Origin: an uncultured Acetatifactor sp.
Lineage (GTDB): Bacteria > Bacillota > Clostridia > Lachnospirales > Lachnospiraceae
Reading direction: 5' to 3'
DNA length: 54,617 nt
Assembly (NCBI GenBank): GCA_910587755.1
Contig: CAJUNZ010000005.1
Location: forward strand, 1 to 54,617
In this document: piece by piece, positions 1 through 8,452 of the stretch
How the letters are laid out: each line of letters starts with the position of its first letter
Numbering within the stretch: the first letter of the stretch is position 1
The notes under the pieces: generated by a model
The model's input: the letters and a program-made list of their open reading frames with translations, nothing else
What the model was told of the DNA's origin: nothing
Database searches by the model: none
Made by a program: the position numbers and the translations under genes

Positions 1-29
1 TGACTTATTAACCTCCCGGCGTTTATACT
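1..29 (+). promoter_or_regulatory. Possible promoter at the left edge
   Basis: A TATACT -10 box lies at 24-29. A TGACTT stretch starting at base 1 sits 17 bases upstream as a weak -35, but it is cut by the window edge. It could drive the ABC transporter and kinase operon that begins at 99. This rests on consensus matching only. Confidence 0.3.
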
Positions 30-98
30 GTACTTGTGAACAAATACGGCAGTGCCGGCATCTGCTGCCAGATTTCAGAGGAGAAAAGGAGGTCAAAA

Positions 99-1025
99 AT
101 GAACGATTACGCCATAGAAGCCAGACAGGTATCAAAGTCTTACGGCCCGGTTCTGGCACTGGACAAAGTCAGTCTCCATGTGAAAACAGGGAGCATCTAT
201 GGACTGGTGGGGGACAACGGGGCGGGAAAATCCACTTTTTTAAAGCTTCTGGCAGGGCATGTTTTTCCCACTTCAGGGGAGATCCGCCTGTTTGGGCAGT
301 TTGAGGAGAAGGAGCTTCTCCGCTGCCGTCGCCAGACAGGTGTTATGATTGAGCATCCGGGATATTTTCCCAACATGACAGTGGAAAACACTCTGGAATA
401 CTACCGCATCCAGAAAGGGATCCCGGGAAAAGAAAAGGCGGAGGAAATGCTGCATCTCACAAAGCTCTGGGAGAAAAGAAAGAGCAGGTGCAAAAAACTT
501 TCCCTGGGGCAGAAACAGCGTCTGGGCCTGGCAATTGCCATGATCGGGGAGCCCAGGCTGCTGATTCTGGACGAGCCGGTCAACGGGCTGGACCCCAGCG
601 GCATCCTGGAACTGCGCACCCTGCTGCGCCGCCTGAATGAAGAGAAGCATATCACGATTCTTCTCTCAAGCCACATTCTGCCGGAACTGCAGCAGACCGC
701 CACACACTTTGGGTTCCTGAGCAGGGGCAGGCTTCTGGAAGAAATCTCAGGGGAGGAGCTGTCAGGCAGGTGTGCGGATTCTCTGGAGATCGTCGTCTCG
801 GACCAGGAAATCTATGCCGCTCTGCTGGCAGGGCATTTTCCGGAGGAGAGATTCCAGGTGCTGCCGGAGGGGACCATAAAAATCAACCGCTGCAGGCGGG
901 AGGCGGAAGCCTACAGCCGCCTTGCCACCGACAACGGTCTTTACATCAGGGCCCTGAACAGGTGCCGGACTTCACTGGAGGATTATTATATGAATCTGAA
1001 AAACGGAGGGATACGGGGATGCTGA
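99..1025 (+). CDS. ABC transporter ATP-binding protein, peptide antibiotic (lantibiotic/bacitracin) resistance type
   Basis: This is the ATPase subunit of an ABC-2 type exporter, 308 residues. Walker A (GDNGAGKS) is near residue 39, the signature SLGQKQRLGLA near 140, and Walker B with catalytic Glu (LLILDEPVNGLDP) near 160. A C-terminal extension of about 100 residues is typical of BcrA/LanF-like subunits. The start at 99 is preceded by an AAAGGAGG site; an upstream in-frame start at 36 lacks one. The stop overlaps the start of a tiny ORF in an ATGCTGA junction, and the permease and a histidine kinase follow. That layout suggests a cell-envelope-active peptide detoxification module. The cognate response regulator is not in the window and may lie upstream. 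The exact substrate cannot be told. Confidence 0.9.
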   Translation: MNDYAIEARQVSKSYGPVLALDKVSLHVKTGSIYGLVGDNGAGKSTFLKLLAGHVFPTSGEIRLFGQFEEKELLRCRRQTGVMIEHPGYFPNMTVENTLEYYRIQKGIPGKEKAEEMLHLTKLWEKRKSRCKKLSLGQKQRLGLAIAMIGEPRLLILDEPVNGLDPSGILELRTLLRRLNEEKHITILLSSHILPELQQTATHFGFLSRGRLLEEISGEELSGRCADSLEIVVSDQEIYAALLAGHFPEERFQVLPEGTIKINRCRREAEAYSRLATDNGLYIRALNRCRTSLEDYYMNLKNGGIRGC

Positions 1026-1077
1026 ATCATATCAAAATGAAGAATGGAGGGACACAGGAATGCTGAATTATATCAAA
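983..1077 (+). repeat. Tandem duplication of a gene junction (two ~40-base copies)
   Basis: The stretch holding the end of the ATPase gene, an SD-like GGAGGGA and an ATGCTGAA(T) start occurs twice in tandem: ATGCTGA begins at 1019 and again at 1060. Each is followed by a near-identical AATYATATCAAAA and preceded by GGAGGGAYACRGG. The unit length is about 41 bases. Confidence 0.75.
1019..1066 (+). other. 15-codon ORF created by junction duplication
   Basis: A reading frame of 15 codons starts at the first ATGCTGA (1019) with its own GGAGGG site. It ends with a TGA that overlaps the permease start at 1060. It overlaps both neighbours by a few bases, so it could couple translation of the ATPase and permease genes. 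Its first six codons copy the permease N-terminus (MLNHIK versus MLNYIK). It is more likely a by-product of duplication than a functional peptide. Confidence 0.4.
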
Positions 1078-1839
1078 AGCGAATTTTACAGGGCGGCACA
1101 CAGCGCAGAAATCCGTGGAACGGCCCTTGGGCTGGGGGGAATTGTGCTGCTGATGAACCTGGTTCTGTACCTGATGAAGGATCTGGAGCATTTCCGGTAT
1201 GGAATCACCTCTTTTTCCTACTCCATGCTGGTCTCCATGCCCATGTTGTACTGCTATGTGGCTGCGGATGTGGCAGTGATGCTCTATGAGGCGGACAGAA
1301 AGAACGGCACCCTGGGAAACAGCGTCTCCTATGGCCTGTCCAGGATACAGATTTTTGCCTCAAAATGCATGGTCAGCTTGGGCGTGTCTCTCTTTCTGCT
1401 TCTCCTGATCCTGCCCGTTTACATCGGAAGCGCCCTGTTGCTGCCTGTTTCCGGACCTACCACCGTGGGGGAGCTGCTGCTGGAGATTCCTGCCATGTCC
1501 CTTATTGCCACAGGGGCGCTGATTCTGGCGGTGGTGCTGCTGGACTTTTTTGAAAACAGTTTCTTCAGCGTCCTGACCTGGTTTGCTGTTCTGGTGTTCC
1601 TGCCCAAGGCTTTGCTGCTGGCGGGTATGGCCCTGGCTTCCAGGACGGAGCTTCTTTTGGACATTGCCCTGTGGATGCCTGTGAATTTTCTCTCTGTCCA
1701 GTCGCAGGTCAATATGTCAGAGTGCACCCCCCTCTGGAGCACCGGGGCGGGAATGGCAAAATGCCTGCTGTCCGGAGCCGCAGGCATCTTTGTCTTTGGC
1801 GCTGTGGGGGTGCTGATGCTGAGAAAAAAGGAGATCTGA
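1060..1839 (+). CDS. ABC-2 type transporter permease
   Basis: This is a membrane subunit of 259 residues that partners the ATPase encoded just upstream. About six hydrophobic segments are visible (around residues 25-40, 55-75, 105-130, 145-165, 170-190 and 230-252), and the C-terminus is basic (LRKKEI). This matches the short ABC-2 permeases of bacitracin or lantibiotic export systems. The start is the second ATGCTGA of the duplicated junction, with GGAGGGA 9 bases before it. The stop lies 5 bases before the kinase start, so the three genes form one operon. Function is inferred from fold and neighbours; substrate is unknown. Confidence 0.85.
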   Translation: MLNYIKSEFYRAAHSAEIRGTALGLGGIVLLMNLVLYLMKDLEHFRYGITSFSYSMLVSMPMLYCYVAADVAVMLYEADRKNGTLGNSVSYGLSRIQIFASKCMVSLGVSLFLLLLILPVYIGSALLLPVSGPTTVGELLLEIPAMSLIATGALILAVVLLDFFENSFFSVLTWFAVLVFLPKALLLAGMALASRTELLLDIALWMPVNFLSVQSQVNMSECTPLWSTGAGMAKCLLSGAAGIFVFGAVGVLMLRKKEI

Positions 1840-1844
1840 ATGGT

Positions 1845-2798
1845 ATGCTTGCTGTGGTATTCTGCGTGGTGGCGGCAGGATTTGCCTTCCGCTGCTTTTC
1901 CCTGAAACATGCCCTGAGGGAGATGAACCGGGAGCTTCTGGAGATCCGCCGGGAGCTTTCCCGGAACCAGATTCTGCACCTGCCCCTGCCCGACCGGGAT
2001 CTGGAGCAGGTGATGGAGTCCATGAACGGCACCCTGGAGGAAGTGCGCCGGGAGCGGCAGGGCTACGAAAAAAGAGAGGCGGAATTCCAGCGGCTGATTG
2101 AAAATATCAGTCATGACTTAAGAACGCCTCTCACTGTGATTCTGGGCTATCTGAAATGGATGAAGAGAGGGGAAAATGTCCCCGACGCCCTGGAGGTCAT
2201 AGAGCGGAATGCCCGGGCAATGGAGAAACTGGTTTCGCAGTTTTATGATTTTTCCCGACTGAACGCACAGGACTATGCTCTGGAGCTGGTGGAGGTAGAT
2301 GTGTGCAGGATTCTGCGGGAATGCATTGCGGGGAGCTGTCAGGTTCTGGAGGCGGCATCCCTGAATCTGCGGAGCTGCCTTCCGGAGCATCCGGTGCCGG
2401 TACAGGGCAATACAGGCGCCCTGGAGCGCATTTTTTCAAACCTTTTTCAGAACGCGGTCCGGTATGCCCGCAGCGGACTGGAGATCTGTCTGGAAGAGGA
2501 CGGGAAGGGACAGGTGAACATTTGGTTTCAAAACGACGGGGAGGGGATCACAGAGGAGGAAGTCTCCCATCTGTTTGACAGGTTCTACAGGAACGATTCC
2601 TCCAGGCGCCGGAACGGCTCCGGTCTGGGCCTGACGGTGGCAAGATCTCTGGCGGAACTGATGGAGGGCGCCCTCACCGCCCGGCTTCTGGAGTCCGAAG
2701 GCAGAACAGAGGAAGAAGGGGCATGGGGCAGAGGAGCGGATGGAATGGTTTCCATACGGTTTACGCTGACACTGAAATTATACGGGAGCCCTAAGTAA
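1845..2798 (+). CDS. Sensor histidine kinase
   Basis: This is a membrane histidine kinase of 317 residues. One N-terminal hydrophobic segment (residues 1-16) is followed by a coiled stretch rich in Glu/Arg, then the dimerisation H-box (ISHDLRTPLT, near residue 88) and a HATPase domain with an N-box (NLFQNAVRYA), G1-like and G2 (GSGLGLTVA) motifs. A large sensor domain is absent, as in kinases that sense through an ABC transporter partner. The start at 1845 uses AAAAGGAG about 11 bases upstream; a longer frame to 1671 overlaps the permease and is unlikely. No response regulator follows, so the partner must lie elsewhere, perhaps upstream of the window. Confidence 0.87.
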   Translation: MLAVVFCVVAAGFAFRCFSLKHALREMNRELLEIRRELSRNQILHLPLPDRDLEQVMESMNGTLEEVRRERQGYEKREAEFQRLIENISHDLRTPLTVILGYLKWMKRGENVPDALEVIERNARAMEKLVSQFYDFSRLNAQDYALELVEVDVCRILRECIAGSCQVLEAASLNLRSCLPEHPVPVQGNTGALERIFSNLFQNAVRYARSGLEICLEEDGKGQVNIWFQNDGEGITEEEVSHLFDRFYRNDSSRRRNGSGLGLTVARSLAELMEGALTARLLESEGRTEEEGAWGRGADGMVSIRFTLTLKLYGSPK

Positions 2799-2883
2799 TT
2801 GCGGGTGAGCCGAGTAAACATACTTTAAACATGCTGGGAAGGTATAAAAATATACTTTTATAAAAAAGATGTGAAGGAGTCTC

Positions 2884-2912
2884 TTGCCAGGGAAAAATTG
2901 ATATGCTATAGT
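2884..2912 (+). promoter_or_regulatory. Promoter of the first exporter pair (extended -10)
   Basis: TTGCCA at 2884-2889 and TATAGT at 2907-2912 are separated by 17 bases, with a TGC directly before the -10 box (extended -10). It lies about 90 bases upstream of the ABC gene at 3000. The same TATGCTATA core occurs in the promoter at 22257-22285. Confidence 0.65.
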
Positions 2913-2999
2913 ATGAAAATAGTAATAAAATAAGAAATATCAGGGCGGGAAAATGAAAGAACAGCTATGAGGTCTGCGTCAAAGGAAGAGGGGACTGGA

Positions 3000-4841
3000 A
3001 TGAAAAAGATTATGGCGCTGTCAAAGGGAACCGGGGAGATGTTCCGGATCTTGTGGCAGTCTGGCAGGGGACTGACTGTAATGCTGGTGGTGAACAGCCT
3101 GATCCGCAATGCGCTGTGGCCGGTGCGGGCTTTGGTTGTAAAGGACATGGTTGATCTGGCTGCGGCGTCCTGGGGGCAGGGATCTGCCGCCTGGCAGGGT
3201 AATTTTATGCTGGATGCCGCCCTGTTTTTTGCCTGCTTCTGCGCCAACAGGGTCTGGTGGCCTCTGAACAGTTATGTGCAGACGCTCCTGCTGGCCAGGC
3301 TGGGGCATGAGTCCAGGGTGCGGATTATGGCGGCCATGAACGGAGTCGGCTTATCTTTTTTTGACTGCGCGGAGAACAGGGATATCTATGAAAGGGCTCT
3401 GCGGCAGGCAGATGACAGGCAGCCCATTAACACAGTAAACAGTGTCATGGGGTTTGTAGCCCTTCTGGTGAGTTTTTCCACGGCATTATTTGCCATGGCC
3501 GCGGTGAGCGTGCCGGTGACAGTGCTCCTGCTGGCAAGTTCCATTCCCTCCATTATCTGGGAAGGGCGCTTCAATGAAAAGGTTTATCAGTTCGATCAGG
3601 AGGCTGCCCGGGAGAGGCGCAGGATGGACTATTTGTTCTCCCTGTTTACGGATAGAACCGCAGCGAAAGAGATCAGGACATTCCGGGCAGGACCTTATCT
3701 GGAGGAGAAGCGGCGGAAGGCCCTGGAGGAATACCAGGGCAGGTATCTGCGCCTGGCAGGGTGGAAACTGCGGGTGGACGGGGGGTTCTGGCTCATCCTT
3801 CAGGGGGCGCTGATGCTGGGTTATTATCTGGTCATCTCCGAGGTGCAGGGCAGGGGTACTGCCGCAGGTTCCCTGAGCTTTTTCCTAACGGTGGCGGTGG
3901 ACATGCAGGACGCGCTCAGGCGGTTCGGCTCGTCTTTCAACGGAGTGGTCCAGGGGGCCAGGTATTTTGACAATCTTCTGGAGCTGGAGAGGACGGGCAG
4001 GGCTCAGGAGGAGGCTTTCGGCGGACGCCTTACACCGGAAAGGGTGGAGACAGTGGAATTCCGCCATGTGAGTTTCCGCTATCCGGGCCGGGAGGAGGAA
4101 GCGCTGCATGATGTGAGTTTCACCCTGCGCTGCCCTCAGTCGGTGATGCTGGTGGGGATGAACGGCTCGGGAAAGAGCACCCTGCTGAAACTTTTACTGG
4201 GATTTTACAGGCCGGATTCAGGGGAGATCCTGATCAACAGTATTCCGGTTGGGGAGTATGACAGGGAGCAGTATTACGAGCTGTTTTCTGTCTGTTTCCA
4301 GGACCGGATGAGGTACGGTTTTTCCTTCCAGGAAAATATCATGATGGGAAGTCCGGAGATGGACCGAGAAAGGTTCTGGGAGATCGTGGATCAGGTGCAG
4401 CTGGGGGAGGTCTGTGAAAAGCTGCCGGAGAAGGAGCGGACGAACCTGCTGCGGGAGTACGATGAAGGAGGAGTGGAGCTGTCCGGAGGACAGTATGACA
4501 GACTGGCCATTGCCAGGGCCGTGGCAAAGGAGGCGCCTGTACTGCTTCTGGACGAGCCGGATGCAGCACTGGATGCCAGGGCGGAGGAGACTTTTTTCCG
4601 GATCTATGACAGGCTTGTGGAAAAGCGCCTGGGAATCATGGTCACTCACCGGATGCAACGGGCGGTGTCAGCGGATGTGATCCTGGTCCTGAAGGACGGG
4701 GTTTTGGTGGAACAGGGAAACCACAGACAGCTTATGGAGCGGAAGGGGCAGTACGAGGCTATGTTCCGCATGCAGGCGGAGCGCTACTGGAGAAATTCTG
4801 TTCAGGGAGAAGCCGTGGCGCAGGAGGGGAATTTATCATGA
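3000..4841 (+). CDS. ABC exporter half-transporter (membrane plus ATPase domains), pair A first subunit
   Basis: This is a type I ABC exporter half of 613 residues. An N-terminal six-helix membrane domain (about residues 20-320) is followed by an ATPase domain with Walker A (GMNGSGKST) near 385, a canonical LSGGQ near 492, Walker B plus catalytic Glu (LLLLDEPDAALD) near 515 and the H-loop His in VTHRM. The membrane-domain motif AKEIRTF matches the coupling-helix region seen in the other halves here. The start at 3000 has an AAGGAAGAGGGG site; an alternative ATG at 2967 has none. Its stop overlaps the next start by 4 bases (ATGA), so the two halves are probably made together as a heterodimer. 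Substrate unknown. Confidence 0.88.
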   Translation: MKKIMALSKGTGEMFRILWQSGRGLTVMLVVNSLIRNALWPVRALVVKDMVDLAAASWGQGSAAWQGNFMLDAALFFACFCANRVWWPLNSYVQTLLLARLGHESRVRIMAAMNGVGLSFFDCAENRDIYERALRQADDRQPINTVNSVMGFVALLVSFSTALFAMAAVSVPVTVLLLASSIPSIIWEGRFNEKVYQFDQEAARERRRMDYLFSLFTDRTAAKEIRTFRAGPYLEEKRRKALEEYQGRYLRLAGWKLRVDGGFWLILQGALMLGYYLVISEVQGRGTAAGSLSFFLTVAVDMQDALRRFGSSFNGVVQGARYFDNLLELERTGRAQEEAFGGRLTPERVETVEFRHVSFRYPGREEEALHDVSFTLRCPQSVMLVGMNGSGKSTLLKLLLGFYRPDSGEILINSIPVGEYDREQYYELFSVCFQDRMRYGFSFQENIMMGSPEMDRERFWEIVDQVQLGEVCEKLPEKERTNLLREYDEGGVELSGGQYDRLAIARAVAKEAPVLLLDEPDAALDARAEETFFRIYDRLVEKRLGIMVTHRMQRAVSADVILVLKDGVLVEQGNHRQLMERKGQYEAMFRMQAERYWRNSVQGEAVAQEGNLS

Positions 4842-6748
4842 AAAACGCGGTGTATTCTGTGAAACTGCTGTTCAGGGCATGCCCGGCAGCCGTGTTGTTG
4901 TTGTGGGTGTTTACCGTGCTTCTTCTGATCCTTTCTCCCCTCTACTCCCTGGTGGACAGGATGCTTTTTGACATGGTGCAGGAGGGCCTGGGAGGCAGCG
5001 TTGACAGGGGACGGATCCTGCGGATCGTAGGGCTTTATTTCGGCTATAATCTGGCGGTGTTTGTCCTGGCAAAAGGGAAGGAGGCACTGAATACTTACGG
5101 GCAGGCGAAAACAGGGGCCCTGGTGCAGGAAAAACTGGTAGGGGGGCTGGAAAGCTATTCCTATGAAGTGTTTGAAGACAATACTTTCTATGACCGCATC
5201 CAGACCATTAGCCGGGAGGCGGGAAAAGGCGGCATCCTGTCCCTTTCTCTGGATCTGGCGGCTTTTGCAGGGGTGGCGGCAGCCACGGTCAGTCTGTGTC
5301 TGCTTCTGCAGCCCTTGGGCTGGGGCGCGGTGGCGCTGTCAGTCCTGTGCTGTGTGCCGGGGTTTCTGCACCAGGCTTCTTTCGGGAAGAAAAACTGGGA
5401 ATTCAACACATCCAGAGTGCCCTTGCAGAGAAAATGCAGCTACTATTTTTCTTTGCTTTGCTCCAGGGAGGCTTTTGGAGAAAACAGGGTTTTCGGGACC
5501 AGGAAACTGTTCTGGGGCAGGTATGAGCAACTGTACGGGGAGTACTACCGAGAGCTGCGCCGCTTTAATGGGAGAAACTGCTGGAAGGGGGTCCTGATGG
5601 CGATCCTGCACGCGGTGGGTACGGTGTCCGTGATCCTGTATGCCTATTACAGAGCGGTTCTGGGTGAGATATCTCTGGGTGAGGCGGTTCTCTATGCGGG
5701 AGTTAGCCAGAGCATCTATAACAATATCCAGAATGCCGTGTATATGGCCGGTTCCATCAGCGGCTCTGTCAGCGGAGTGCGCTGCCTGCTGGACTGCCTC
5801 CGGGAGGGAGAGAAAAAAACAGGGCGGAATGCCGGCGGAAATACTGGAGAATCCGTGCAGGATAAGGCTGTCAAGGGGGGCTTCTGCAGGGAGAAAACTT
5901 TCGGAGGAATGGATGTTCCGGGGCATGCCTGTGTGGGAGAAGATCTTCCGAGAAGTGCCCGTCAGGAACAGGCTCTTTTGCCCGGTGTGCTGATAAGGCT
6001 CCAGGGAGTTGCTTACGCCTACCCGGGGACCGGACGGAGGGTACTGGAAGGGCTGAATTTGGAGATCAGGGAAGGGGAGAAACTGGCGGTTGTGGGGGAG
6101 AATGGCAGCGGCAAGACCACTCTGGCGAAGGTTCTTCTGGGACTTTGCGTTCCCGGGGAGGGGACGGTGGAGGTGCAGGACCGTCCGGTCCAGGAATGTC
6201 CCCGGTATGCCTCCGCATGTTTTCAAGATTATGCCGTTTATTCCCTTTCAGTCCGGGAAAACGTGGCGGTGGGAGATCCCCTGAAGGAGGACCTGGACAG
6301 GGAAGCGGAGAGGGCTCTTTTCCTGGGGGGCCTGGACAAAACAGTGCTGGGCAGCAGGGGAGGGGAGGACTTTTCCTATCTGGAAAGGCAGATCACAAGG
6401 ATGTTTGACTCGGAGGGTCTGGAACTGTCCCGGGGGCAGTCCCAGAAACTGGCCCTGGCAAGGGCATTTCTGTACGGGCAGGGGCTGATCGTGTTGGATG
6501 AACCCAGCGCATCCATGGATGCAGTGACAGAAAAAGAGATTTTTGAGAGCACGCTGAAACTGATGGAGGGCAGGACGGCGGTGGTAATTACCCACCGGCT
6601 GTCCAATGTGGTCCAGTGTGACAGGATCGTTTACCTGGAAGGGGGAAAGATTGTGGAATCCGGCACACATGAGGAATTGATGAAACAGGGCGGGAGGTAC
6701 AGGGAGCTTTTTATGCTCCAGGCGCAACGGTATCTGTCGAAGCAGTGA
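4838..6748 (+). CDS. ABC exporter half-transporter, pair A second subunit with long interdomain linker
   Basis: This is a half-transporter of 636 residues with about six membrane segments in the first 320 residues and a C-terminal ATPase domain: Walker A (GENGSGKTT) near 419, Walker B (LIVLDEPSASMD) near 551, H-loop VITHRLS. The signature is LSRGQ rather than LSGGQ, so one of the two composite ATP sites in the heterodimer may be degenerate. A polar linker of about 60 residues (roughly 325-390) separates the membrane and ATPase domains and is absent from the other halves in the window. An ATGA overlap couples it to the preceding gene. Confidence 0.87.
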   Translation: MKNAVYSVKLLFRACPAAVLLLWVFTVLLLILSPLYSLVDRMLFDMVQEGLGGSVDRGRILRIVGLYFGYNLAVFVLAKGKEALNTYGQAKTGALVQEKLVGGLESYSYEVFEDNTFYDRIQTISREAGKGGILSLSLDLAAFAGVAAATVSLCLLLQPLGWGAVALSVLCCVPGFLHQASFGKKNWEFNTSRVPLQRKCSYYFSLLCSREAFGENRVFGTRKLFWGRYEQLYGEYYRELRRFNGRNCWKGVLMAILHAVGTVSVILYAYYRAVLGEISLGEAVLYAGVSQSIYNNIQNAVYMAGSISGSVSGVRCLLDCLREGEKKTGRNAGGNTGESVQDKAVKGGFCREKTFGGMDVPGHACVGEDLPRSARQEQALLPGVLIRLQGVAYAYPGTGRRVLEGLNLEIREGEKLAVVGENGSGKTTLAKVLLGLCVPGEGTVEVQDRPVQECPRYASACFQDYAVYSLSVRENVAVGDPLKEDLDREAERALFLGGLDKTVLGSRGGEDFSYLERQITRMFDSEGLELSRGQSQKLALARAFLYGQGLIVLDEPSASMDAVTEKEIFESTLKLMEGRTAVVITHRLSNVVQCDRIVYLEGGKIVESGTHEELMKQGGRYRELFMLQAQRYLSKQ

Positions 6749-6834
6749 CTGGAAGGGGCTGTGTAGAGTGTGTGCAGGGGCACAGGAAACGCTGTTGGCT
6801 GTTCTGGGGCAGTTTCTGGAGAAGGGGGTTGAAG

Positions 6835-8452
6835 ATGAAATGTGGGGATGTGTATTTCAGCCTGCTGTGGGACAGCAGAGAAAACTACGAGGAGTGGCTT
6901 GGGAGCGGCAATGGGCGGGGCGAGTATATCACAGATCTGAATCTGGAATATCTGTATGAAGAGATACAAAGGCTCAGCGGCTATGGGGAGCAGTATGACT
7001 GGGAGAAGATTTTTCTCCATCCCTGCACAAGAGTGTCCACAGTCCTGCACCGCCAAGGCATTATGCAGCGGCTGTGGGAGGACCCGTCTCTGTACGGCGC
7101 TGCCAGGGACTTTATTTCCAGCGTATCCGGGATGCGGAAAAAAATGGGACGCGTTTGCGGGATGAATGATGAAAGGAAAAAAAGACTCTGTTTTCTCCAG
7201 GCTGCAGAGACATTTTTCACAGAGATGGAAGGGCTGTATGAGAGGACGGACAGGGGAAGAGACTGGAAGCCGGGCCTGGCGGAAGGAATCAGAAGGCTGG
7301 CGGATTGCATTGCCGGAAGCAGTGCAAAGAAGGAGAGAGCAGTGCTGTCAGACTGCCTGCAGAAACTCTGCCGGTATGCTCCCCAGAACTTGATACTGAA
7401 CAAGGACAAGACCCAGGCCTGCCATAATATTGTGATCGTTCCAGGACCGCCGAAGAATATTCTTGACAGCTATACAGGAAGGCTGAGAGAGGCGGCAGAG
7501 TTCTTCCTGGGAGAGTACGATTTTTCTATTGATGTCTATCAGGATATGGACATAACATGTCTTGACCAGAAACTTATGGAGTATACTTATGCACAGGCGG
7601 GGGAGACCAGGAATGAGATAGATATTATCTATGAAAAATACAGAGATTTTGACTTTTTCCCTTTTATCAGCCTGGCCGATGAGCTTGTATTTTACCTGTC
7701 ATGCATACACTTCCGCAGGGAGTATGAGAAAGAAGGTTTCTATTTTACCATGCCATGTTTTGGGACAGAGAGAACCTGCGTAAAGGGGGCATATGATATG
7801 CTGCTGGGCGTGAATCTGTTCAAAAATGGGGAGGGATGCCGTCCGGTTTCTAACGATTATGCGTTCCACAGAGGGGCTTCCTGGTTTATTCTCACAGGCG
7901 CCAATCAGGGAGGAAAGACCACCTTTATCCGGAGCATAGGCCTGATTCAGTGCCTGGCTCAGACGGGTATGTTTGTTCCAGCAGAAGAGGCCATACTGAA
8001 AGCAGTGGGACATATACACACATTTTAGCAGGGAAGAGGAGTCTGCTTCTGTGGGACGGTTTGAACAGGAACTCAGGAAGGTACATGCAATTCTGGAACA
8101 GCTTGAGGAGGGGGATATGATCCTGCTGAACGAGCCGTTTACCAGCACTCAGCGAATCACCGCAGTGGCGATTCTGAAAGAACTAGTATTAAAATTCCAC
8201 TGCCGGGGCTGCGTGGGAGGATTGGTGACACATTTCTATGAGATTGCCGAGATACTGCCTAGGGAGTGCTTCTACAGCCTGGCGGCGGAGGTGGTCCAGG
8301 GCGGTGACGGCAGGGAGAGAACTTTTCGCATTGTGCCCAGGGATCCATACTGTCAGTCCTATGCCAGGGACATTGCAGCAAAATGTGGCGCAACATATGA
8401 ACAGCTGATGGAAGCTATGGGATTTGGGGAAGGAGTGTCGGACAATGCTTAG
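6835..8452 (+). pseudogene. MutS-like ATPase, frameshifted by a 2-base loss near 8011-8026
   Basis: The frame starting at 6835 (AAGGGGG upstream) encodes a helical MutS core and Walker A (GANQGGKTT) near residue 354, then stops at 8026. The frame resumes one register over: YTHFSREEE, the usual MutS continuation, reads in frame 2 from 8015 through Walker B-like ILLNEP to the stop at 8450. Restoring two bases in the dinucleotide run CATATACACACATTT gives one continuous protein of about 539 residues. There is no mismatch-recognition domain and no Smr nuclease domain, so it is not a classical MutS1 or MutS2. Walker B has Asn where MutS has Asp. It overlaps the start of a second MutS-like gene by 8 bases. 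The lesion could be real, phase-variable or an assembly error. Confidence 0.75.
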
